Position numbers and translations under genes: made by a program
The notes under the pieces: model-generated
Database searches by the model: none
Seen by the model: the letters and a program-made list of their open reading frames with translations, nothing else
What the model was told of the DNA's origin: nothing
Assembly (NCBI GenBank): GCA_045116915.1
Contig: JBGUMQ010000065.1
Location: forward strand, 1-47,102
Reading direction: 5' to 3'
DNA from: UBA9732 sp045116915
GTDB taxonomy: Bacteria > Spirochaetota > Spirochaetia > Sphaerochaetales > Sphaerochaetaceae
DNA: 47,102 nucleotides
Shown here: one piece after another, positions 41,701 to 47,102 of the stretch
Numbering within the stretch: the first letter of the stretch is position 1
How the letters are laid out: every line of letters starts with the position of its first letter

Positions 41701-41881
41701 CCAGAAGATCCGCCATCATCGCACTGTCGCCGAGCGTGCTGTCCAGACCGTACGCCATGCACATCGCCACAAGTTCGCCATGGGTTGACGAGAGTATCGA
41801 ACGCCTGAGCAGGTTGCCTGCGAAAGCGCCCGATACGACCATCACGAGCATGAGCGATATCAGCAATATGCGTTTTGTCAT
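38753..41881 (-). CDS. LptD/OstA-like outer-membrane assembly protein
   Basis: This 1042-residue protein has a signal peptide (KRILLISLMLVMVVSGAFAG). An OstA-like domain follows at about residues 80-180: NDNVIILSGNVELTF, SLSADTVTVDLDSKKLEATGSV. Then comes a long beta-strand-rich region of amphipathic repeats ending in a conserved-type barrel. In E. coli LptD inserts lipopolysaccharide into the outer membrane; several spirochaetes have such a homologue though LPS is absent in some of them, so the cargo here is uncertain. No ribosome-binding site precedes the ATG, which starts 1 nt after the uvrA stop (TAA-G-ATG), so translation probably depends on reinitiation. Confidence 0.8.
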   Translation of the reverse strand: MTKRILLISLMLVMVVSGAFAGNLLRRSILSSTHGELVAMCMAYGLDSTLGDSAMMADLLEYFGITEEDADADASTQSDGSKKATSIGIRNSDQLFSNDNVIILSGNVELTFTTDDGTRSLSADTVTVDLDSKKLEATGSVTLGGSTAKDRVFSGSVVSLDWSNLDVIVYEGTSSTTRKNSSGTKIEFYVSGETVSYAGPTSGIIFNNGTIATTDDDPYWSISAGKLSLSETDLFVDRAVFRLGRVPVFYFPIFFYPGTTLSFNPAIGLSSDKGAFLTTTYEIYGKYPKLGVLGTKSKSSSSASGSDDETDYTGAITAFLNTDDDTDMIRDGFYYRPVNQGEDLGELETWARKTGSYLAVFADAYEKLGLVAGIDTLNYFLDKKMKVSATGAVGYMANGDANLPRFRYTMDFNFNFKKDTFTVDVKIPTLSDPYVRTDYLNRNTAFALDALLGSEQYFPSGFSSVTKYTWVANASYSKKLGNYSFNLSSLKADIDFSIVKEKDDDGNTVYRKKAVEASLPYLTFSSDGTFLSLQGKSQSTTRTLDYTDALAKELDTEKQELQESSDASQAGKTDVSTFKSYSGPSLNLQETTVSQAGSLKLGYTYNQSLDNIYKEELEHDSFYTKGNGTLYVNAAVPGQWLTVTETVKPDFNFSRSENGTKVDEFYLSSELKAGIPKIGITYTLSQKVYNHYVKETTVTTETTDRWGEWNKTDVTAHNLNFSKKIGSFTLGFNFQLKPLTEVIKPSVGYSRNGFSASADFSMKRPPEEEKFTKDALNVSFSYSSGIVTASLANKYDFTLVTDPETDRWKGYSLVQKLTVKPLTGLSLSADSTFKGKFELGKLQFSASYVLDTNVIDLSTKASISFKDKDFQKDSLGFSIKLSQDKITLWKGRIGFEQSLNMSFTYDFENPYRTSFGIDFTMAFAIAEFLNLSVGVSSANKTFARYYENGAFSFSAMMEDLWRSFDFFGEGRKNTGFNLNSFKVSLVHYMRDWDLHVDAQGSMTTKYSNKYEWVPTVTVYIKWNAIPELKTQGNWDSKSDEWT

Positions 41882-41882
41882 C

Positions 41883-44702
41883 TTATAATACTTGCTTAAG
41901 ATAATAACCCGTATGGGACTCTTTGCAAAGAGCAACTTCCTCCGGCGTTCCCTGGGCCACGATATGACCTCCGCCGTCGCCGCCTTCGGGTCCCAGGTCT
42001 ATGATGTGGTCGGCGAGCTTTATGACATCCATGTTGTGCTCGATCATCACGACGGTGTTTCCCGATTCCACAAGCCTGTCCACGACCTCCATCAGCTTCT
42101 TGATGTCGGCGAAATGGAGTCCTGTTGTGGGCTCGTCCAGCACATACAGCGTCTTTCCGGTGCCGATCTTGCTCAGCTCCAGGGACAGCTTCACCCTCTG
42201 CGCCTCGCCTCCGCTCAGCGTCAGCGCGCTCTGGCCAAGCTTGATGTAGCCAAGGCCCACGCTGTCCAGCGTCTCCAGCTTGCGTCTGATGGGAGGAACG
42301 GCCTGGAAGAACTCCAGCGCCTCGCTGACCGTCATGTCAAGGACATCGGCTATGCTCTTGCCCTTGTAGTGGACCGCCAGCGTCTCCTGGTTGAACCTCT
42401 TTCCGTGGCAGACGTCGCATGTGACGTAGACATCCGGGAGGAAGTTCATCTCGATCTTGATCGTGCCGTCTCCGTGGCAGTGCTCGCAGCGTCCGCCCTG
42501 GACGTTGAAGGAGAACCTGCCTCCCCTGTATCCCCTTGCCTTGCTCTCCGGCAGGCTGGCGAACAGGTCCCTGATGTGGGTCCAGACCCCGACGTATGTG
42601 GCCGGGTTGGACCTGGGTGTCTTGCCGATCGGACTCTGGTCTATATGGATGAGCTTGTCGATGTTCTCTGCCCCTTCGATGGCCCGGTAGCCGTCGAAGC
42701 GCTCTGTTTTCCTGTTGAACATGTCGTGCAGGGCCGGCGTCAGTATCTGGTTCAGCAATGTGCTCTTTCCTGATCCGGACACGCCGGTGAGGACTATGAG
42801 CTTTCCCAGCGGGAAGTCGAAGTCGACGTCGCACAGGTTGTTCTTGGTGGCGCCGATGACCTTCAGGTGCTTCCCGTTGCCGGGCCTGCGCATGAACGGC
42901 ACGGGGATGCTGATCCTGCCGCTGAGGAACTGTCCGGTGATGCTGTCAGGGTTCTTCTCGATCTCCTCCGGGGTACCCTGGGCTATGACGTAGCCTCCGT
43001 GCTCGCCTGCTCCGGGACCCATGTCCACCACATAGTCGGCATTGCGGATGGTGGCCTCGTCATGCTCGACGACGATGACGGTGTTGCCGATGTCCCTCAG
43101 GTTCTTCAGCGTGTCTATGAGCCTCTGGTTGTCCCTCTGGTGCAGTCCGATGGACGGCTCGTCAAGCACATATAGGACTCCGCTCAGGGCGCTTCCGATC
43201 TGCGTGGCAAGACGTATGCGCTGGGCCTCCCCTCCGCTGAGGGTTCCGGCGTTCCTGTTCATCGTCAGATAGCTCAGGCCCACGTTCTTCAGGAACATCA
43301 GCCTGGAGCGTATCTCCTTCATGATCTGGGATGCGATCTTCTGCTCGTTCTCCGTCAGTGCCAGGCTCAGGAAGAAATCGTAGCTGTCGCGGATGTTCAT
43401 GGCCGTGGCCTGGTTTATGTTCTTTCCGCCGACAAAGACGCTCAGCGCCTCCGGACGAAGCCTCTCGCCGTGGCATACGGGACATTCGATCTCAGTCTGG
43501 AAGGAGCTTATCCATGTCCTGATGGCGACGCTCTCCGTCTCCGCATAGCGGCGCTTGAGGTCGTTGATCACGCCGTGCCAGCGGCGGTTGATGCTCACGG
43601 ACCCCATCCGGTCCTCGTAATCCATCTTGAACTTGCGGTCCGATCCGTAAAGGACGGCATCGAACTGCTCAGGAGTCAGCTTGTTGAACGGGGTCTTGAG
43701 CGTGAAGCCGTGGCTCTTGGCGAACGCCTCGAAACCGGCACGGCCCCAGCCCGCGTTGGGGTTCTGGGATGCGATTGCTCCTTCCTCGAAACTCTTGCTC
43801 CTGTCGGGAATTATCTTGTCGACATCGTATTCGGTCTTGAATCCCAGTCCGTTGCACTCGGGACAGGCTCCGAACGGGTTGTTGAAGGAGAACAGCCTGG
43901 GCTGGACCTCCCCGATGGAGATCCCGCAGTGCGGGCAGCTGTTCTGCTCCGAGTAGACCTCGGATGTCTCTGACCTGTCCTGTCCGATGTATGTCACTTC
44001 CACAAGGCCGCCTGTCATGTCGGTGGATTTCTCGATGGAATCGGACAGCCTCAGGCGCGCGGACTTCTCGAGTATCAGCCTGTCGACCACGATGCTTATG
44101 GTGTGCTTGACCTGCTTGTCCAGCGCGAAGTCCTCGTCCAGCATGTGCATCTGCCCGTCTATCCTGACGCGCTGGTAGCCGGCCTTCCTGGCATCCTCAA
44201 GGACCTTCCTGTATTCTCCCTTGCGGCCCATGGCCACGGGAGCCATGACCATGATCCTGGAGCCCTCGCCGCCGCGTCTGAAGACGGCCTCGATTATCTG
44301 GTCCACGGACATGCGGCTGATGGTGCGTCCGCACTGGGGACAGTGGACCTCGCCTATCCTTGCCCAGAGGAGCCTGTAGTAGTCGTATATCTCGGTTATC
44401 GTGCCCACCGTGGAACGCGGGTTGCGTCCGGTGGTCTTCTGCTCTATGGCTATGGCGGGGCTCAGGCCCTCTATCAGCTCCACATCCGGCTTGTCCAGAC
44501 GGCCCAGGAACATCCTTGCGTACGAACTGAGGGACTCGACATATCTCCTTTGCCCTTCGGCGAATATCGTATCGAAGGCAAGCGAGCTCTTGCCGCTTCC
44601 AGACAGTCCGGAGACCACAATCAGGCTGTTCTTGTCAAGTTCCAGGTCTATGTGCTTCAGATTGTGCTCGCTGGCACCCCTGATTATCAGTTTGTCCTTC
44701 AT
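41883..44702 (-). CDS. uvrA: Excinuclease ABC subunit A
   Basis: The protein has 939 residues, full length. There are two ABC modules: the first Walker A is GLSGSGKSSLAFDTIFAEGQ, and the second is TGVSGSGKSTLLNQ. Zinc-binding cysteine pairs lie in CPQCG, CPHCG, CPECNG, CPVCHG and CEHCHG/CDVCHG. The ABC signature sequences (LSGGEAQRIRLA, LSGGEAQRVKLS) are intact. UvrA recognises bulky DNA lesions and hands them to UvrB. The start overlaps the ispG stop (ATGA). Confidence 0.98.
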   Translation of the reverse strand: MKDKLIIRGASEHNLKHIDLELDKNSLIVVSGLSGSGKSSLAFDTIFAEGQRRYVESLSSYARMFLGRLDKPDVELIEGLSPAIAIEQKTTGRNPRSTVGTITEIYDYYRLLWARIGEVHCPQCGRTISRMSVDQIIEAVFRRGGEGSRIMVMAPVAMGRKGEYRKVLEDARKAGYQRVRIDGQMHMLDEDFALDKQVKHTISIVVDRLILEKSARLRLSDSIEKSTDMTGGLVEVTYIGQDRSETSEVYSEQNSCPHCGISIGEVQPRLFSFNNPFGACPECNGLGFKTEYDVDKIIPDRSKSFEEGAIASQNPNAGWGRAGFEAFAKSHGFTLKTPFNKLTPEQFDAVLYGSDRKFKMDYEDRMGSVSINRRWHGVINDLKRRYAETESVAIRTWISSFQTEIECPVCHGERLRPEALSVFVGGKNINQATAMNIRDSYDFFLSLALTENEQKIASQIMKEIRSRLMFLKNVGLSYLTMNRNAGTLSGGEAQRIRLATQIGSALSGVLYVLDEPSIGLHQRDNQRLIDTLKNLRDIGNTVIVVEHDEATIRNADYVVDMGPGAGEHGGYVIAQGTPEEIEKNPDSITGQFLSGRISIPVPFMRRPGNGKHLKVIGATKNNLCDVDFDFPLGKLIVLTGVSGSGKSTLLNQILTPALHDMFNRKTERFDGYRAIEGAENIDKLIHIDQSPIGKTPRSNPATYVGVWTHIRDLFASLPESKARGYRGGRFSFNVQGGRCEHCHGDGTIKIEMNFLPDVYVTCDVCHGKRFNQETLAVHYKGKSIADVLDMTVSEALEFFQAVPPIRRKLETLDSVGLGYIKLGQSALTLSGGEAQRVKLSLELSKIGTGKTLYVLDEPTTGLHFADIKKLMEVVDRLVESGNTVVMIEHNMDVIKLADHIIDLGPEGGDGGGHIVAQGTPEEVALCKESHTGYYLKQVL

Positions 44703-45736
44703 CTTCCGTACCCTGAAACCGCCTTCAGGAGCTCCTCCCTGGCGCTTTGCGCGTCGATTTCCCTGTATACCTCGCCGTCCACGTAAAGATAGACCTTGTT
44801 CCCGATTCCCGTGACCGCTATGTTGGCGCCTTTGGCCTCTCCGGGCCCGTTGACCTGGCAGCCCATGATCGCCACGCAGAGGTCCCTGCCTGTGGCCAGA
44901 AGCTCATGCTCCACTTCCCTGAGGAAGCCCTGGCTGTTGAAGCTGCAGCGGCCGCACATCGGGCACGACACGATCCTCATGCCGCCCTTGCGAAGTCCCA
45001 GCGTCCTGAGAAGCTCCGTCCCTGCCTGGACCTCGTCCTCAATGGAGCCGGTGATGGAGTACCTGATGGTGCCTCCGATACCCTGCTCCAGCAATCTTCC
45101 GAGTGTCCATGTCGATTTGACACAAGAGGATACGACCCCTCCAGCCTCGGTCACACCAAGATGCATGGGATAGTCGCTCCTTCCGGCGAACGCGCGGGCG
45201 GCCTCATAGCTCAGGGCGCTGTCGGAGGCCTTCAGCGACACGACCGTGTTGTGGAAGCCCAGGTTCTCGAACCACGATATGTACTCCAGCGCGGTGTCCA
45301 CCATCAGGTCCACCATGCCCTTCTTTCCGCCGTCTCGCGGCAGGGATCCGCTGTTCAGGCCTATCCTTATGGCCACGCCCTTGTCCAGGGCCTTGCGGAC
45401 GACCTCCTCCGTCTTCCACCTGGCGCCGATGTTGCCGGGGTTGATCCTGATCTTGGCGACGTTGCAGTCCATCGCGTCCAGCGCATTCCTGTAGTCGAAA
45501 TGGATGTCCGCCACTACGGGCATCGGACACTGCCTCACAACATCGCAAAGAGCGTCATGCTCCCTGATGTCGGGGTATGAGAAACGTATGATGTCGCAGC
45601 CCATGGCCTTGAGGACACCCATCCTGGATGCGAAATTCTCCTCAAGCCTGGAGAGCGGTATGTCGTACATCGTCTGGACGCTCACCGGAGCGTTTCCGCC
45701 TATGGTAAGGCCGCCGGCCTTCACTTCTCTTGTCAT
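44699..45736 (-). CDS. ispG: 4-hydroxy-3-methylbut-2-en-1-yl diphosphate synthase (flavodoxin)
   Basis: This 345-residue Fe-S enzyme of the non-mevalonate isoprenoid pathway converts MEcPP to HMBPP. The TIM-barrel domain holds VADIHFDYRNAL and KIRINPGNIG. The C-terminal cluster domain holds the iron-sulphur ligands (SCPMCGRC, GCQVNGPGE). Only a weak GAG precedes the ATG. It is the first gene of the ispG-uvrA-lptD-phoH-pgpH-ybeY row and is divergent from the EIIC-like gene. Confidence 0.96.
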   Translation of the reverse strand: MTREVKAGGLTIGGNAPVSVQTMYDIPLSRLEENFASRMGVLKAMGCDIIRFSYPDIREHDALCDVVRQCPMPVVADIHFDYRNALDAMDCNVAKIRINPGNIGARWKTEEVVRKALDKGVAIRIGLNSGSLPRDGGKKGMVDLMVDTALEYISWFENLGFHNTVVSLKASDSALSYEAARAFAGRSDYPMHLGVTEAGGVVSSCVKSTWTLGRLLEQGIGGTIRYSITGSIEDEVQAGTELLRTLGLRKGGMRIVSCPMCGRCSFNSQGFLREVEHELLATGRDLCVAIMGCQVNGPGEAKGANIAVTGIGNKVYLYVDGEVYREIDAQSAREELLKAVSGYGR

Positions 45737-45800
45737 ATCTCAGAGAGTACCATCTTTCGGCCAAATGATAAAGAGCATTACTTATTGTTTTTTAAGTATT

Positions 45801-45821
45801 GGATGAACATCCGGGTACCCG
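45801..45821. promoter_or_regulatory. Two fused palindromes ahead of the EIIC-like gene
   Basis: GGATG-AA-CATCC (45801-45812) runs directly into CGGGTACCCG (45812-45821), a perfect 10-bp palindrome. They end 4 bp before the -35 candidate of the EIIC-like gene and lie in the divergent ispG region, an expected place for an operator. Confidence 0.35.
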
Positions 45822-45825
45822 CATC

Positions 45826-45854
45826 TTGAACGTATCCTTATAAAGAAGTATCCT
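45826..45854 (+). promoter_or_regulatory. Candidate leaderless promoter of the EIIC-like gene
   Basis: TTGAAC (45826-45831) and TATCCT (45849-45854) are 17 bp apart. The -10 ends 6 nt before the ATG, as at secA, so the transcript should start at the start codon. Confidence 0.4.
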
Positions 45855-45860
45855 CCGGCT

Positions 45861-46937
45861 ATGACGAAGTTCAAGGAATTCCTCAAGCGGAAGAACATCG
45901 TGTTCTCCGCCAAGCGTTACGGCATAGATGCTCTTTCGGCGATGGCGCAGGGACTCTTCTGCTCGCTGCTCATCGGCACGATAATCAAGACGCTGGGTTC
46001 CCAGCTCAACGTCGCCTTCCTGACCGATATCGGATCGTACGCCATGGCCATATCCGGCCCCGCGATGGCGGTGGCCATCGGATACGCCCTCCAGGCGCCT
46101 CCCATGGTCCTCTTCTCGCTTGCCGCAGTCGGCTGGGCAGCCAATGCCGAAGGCGGAGCCGGCGGTCCGCTGGCCGTCCTTCTCATAGCCATAGTCGCCG
46201 CCGAATGCGGCAAGGCCGTCAGCAAGGAGACCAAGGTCGACATCCTCGTCACCCCCGCCGTCACGATCCTGATCGGCGTGGCCCTCGCCAAGCTCATCGC
46301 ACCGCCGATCGGCTCGGTGGCCAATGCGTTCGGCCTCGTGATAGACCGGGCCACCAAGCTCCAGCCGTTCTGGATGGGAATCGCCGTGTCCGTCCTTGTC
46401 GGACTCGCGCTCACGCTCCCCATCTCCTCTGCGGCCATCTGCTCCGTGCTCTCGCTCACCGGTCTCGCCGGTGGAGCCGCCGTCGCCGGCTGCTGCGCAC
46501 AGATGGTAGGATTTGCAGTGATCTCTTTCAGGGAAAACAGATGGGGAGGCCTTGTATCCCAGGGACTCGGAACATCCATGCTTCAGATGGGAAACATAGT
46601 GAAGAACCCCAGGATTTGGATCGCACCCACATTGGCTTCAGCTATAACAGGTCCTTTGGCCACCTGCCTTTTCAAGCTCCAGATGAACGGCGCCGCCATC
46701 AACTCCGGAATGGGCACCTGCGGCCTCTGCGGCCCCATCGGCGTCTGGACCGGCTGGGTCGCCCCATCCGAGGCCGCTGTCGCCAGAGGCGCCGTCGCCA
46801 TCAGCCCCACGGCCATGGACTGGATCGGACTCGTGCTGATCGCCATAGTCCTCCCCGCCCTCCTCTCAATTGCTTTCGATGCCGTCGTCAGGAAACTCGG
46901 CTGGGTCAAGGACGGCGACATGAAGCTCGCCGGTTGA
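45861..46937 (+). CDS. PTS EIIC-like membrane transporter
   Basis: This 358-residue protein has about nine to ten membrane segments, rich in Gly and Ala. It has the look of the PTS_EIIC_2-type family (RYGIDALSAMAQGLFCSLLIGTI near the start, NGAAINSGMGTCGLCGPIGVWTGW towards the end). Typical EIIA and EIIB domains are not attached or adjacent, so true phosphotransferase function is uncertain; related proteins are annotated as sugar or unknown-substrate permeases. No ribosome-binding site precedes the ATG at 45861, which follows a -10-like TATCCT by 6 nt. It is monocistronic. Confidence 0.75.
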   Translation: MTKFKEFLKRKNIVFSAKRYGIDALSAMAQGLFCSLLIGTIIKTLGSQLNVAFLTDIGSYAMAISGPAMAVAIGYALQAPPMVLFSLAAVGWAANAEGGAGGPLAVLLIAIVAAECGKAVSKETKVDILVTPAVTILIGVALAKLIAPPIGSVANAFGLVIDRATKLQPFWMGIAVSVLVGLALTLPISSAAICSVLSLTGLAGGAAVAGCCAQMVGFAVISFRENRWGGLVSQGLGTSMLQMGNIVKNPRIWIAPTLASAITGPLATCLFKLQMNGAAINSGMGTCGLCGPIGVWTGWVAPSEAAVARGAVAISPTAMDWIGLVLIAIVLPALLSIAFDAVVRKLGWVKDGDMKLAG

Positions 46938-46954
46938 TTTTTCCCAGAGTACTC

Positions 46955-47102
46955 CTATAGTAACAGTTCTTTGATCACCGAATCCACATACTCGGTGCTC
47001 AGCGGCCTGTCCCCACACTCCAGGCTGACGATCAGGTTCTTCCCCAGGATTATCCCCTGTTTCGCGAACTGCTCCATCTTGATCTGGTTCCTGGCCGCAT
47101 AC
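46955..47102 (-). CDS. C-terminal end of an unrecognised protein (runs off the window)
   Basis: An open minus-strand frame of 48 codons enters from the right edge and ends with TAG at 46955-46957. Its end contains KMEQFAKQGIILGKNL and EYVDSVIKELLL. It converges with the EIIC-like gene, leaving 17 bp. The fragment has a natural amphipathic composition, unlike antisense frames here, but I do not recognise the family. Confidence 0.5.
   Translation of the reverse strand, partial: YAARNQIKMEQFAKQGIILGKNLIVSLECGDRPLSTEYVDSVIKELLL

Noticed and set aside
46938..46954. A hairpin between the EIIC-like gene and the partial right-edge gene
   Set aside because: A T-run is present but no stem of useful length precedes it.

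Overview
The window is a gene-dense stretch of a diderm bacterial chromosome, most likely a spirochaete (Spirochaetota). Three things point that way. It carries outer-membrane genes (an LptD-like protein, a TolC-like protein and a small beta-barrel protein). It has an orphan flhF. Its division cluster runs mraZ-rsmH-ftsL-ftsW-ftsQ-ftsA-ftsZ and is followed by xer/dprA/hslVU genes. The DNA is fairly GC-rich with biased third codon positions, so many long antisense reading frames are artefacts. No rRNA, tRNA, CRISPR array, insertion sequence or prophage was seen, and no intergenic stretch exceeds 300 bp. The longest (25728-26019, upstream of mraZ) holds a terminator, an operator array and a palindrome.

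Layout. 1-1986 (minus): cvpA, holB and the start of a PAS-domain protein. 2085-4859 (plus): secA. 4868-9750 (minus): flavodoxin-like protein, PPIase, nusB, map, a phosphoribosyltransferase and a TolC-like protein. 9815-13192 (minus): gap, pgk, tpiA, secG. 13325-25727 (minus): mraZ, rsmH, ftsL-like, ftsW, ftsQ, ftsA, ftsZ, xerD, dprA, xerC, hslV, hslU, flhF. 26020-30978 (minus): folD, miaB, sirtuin, typA. 31155-32811 (plus): an outer-membrane protein and a lipoprotein. 32830-35157: a divergent pair, a LysM/M23-like protein (minus) and a PBP-like protein (plus). 35140-45736 (minus): ispG, uvrA, lptD-like, phoH, a PgpH-type HD phosphodiesterase and ybeY. 45861-46937 (plus): a PTS EIIC-like permease. 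46955-47102 (minus): the 3' end of an unrecognised gene.

The most striking observation is coordinated decay of the septal peptidoglycan machinery beside an intact FtsZ/FtsA system. FtsW has Arg where SEDS polymerases carry the essential Asp, and it has also lost the QPDLGT-type motif. The only class-B PBP-like gene here keeps its membrane anchor and pedestal but has lost the transpeptidase core. The adjacent LysM/M23 protein has lost all its zinc ligands. No ftsI and no mur genes sit in the division cluster. I recall that non-helical spirochaetes of the Sphaerochaeta lineage lack PBPs. The window would fit a relative of that lineage, but this cannot be settled from the sequence alone.

Regulatory signals worth attention: a GTGG-repeat MraZ-box array, a textbook TGTGA-N6-TCACA palindrome upstream of gap, 13-bp tandem repeats in the folD leader, overlapping divergent -10 elements between the two degenerate cell-wall genes, and several genes with no Shine-Dalgarno sequence whose start codon lies 6-11 nt after a -10-like hexamer, suggesting leaderless mRNAs.
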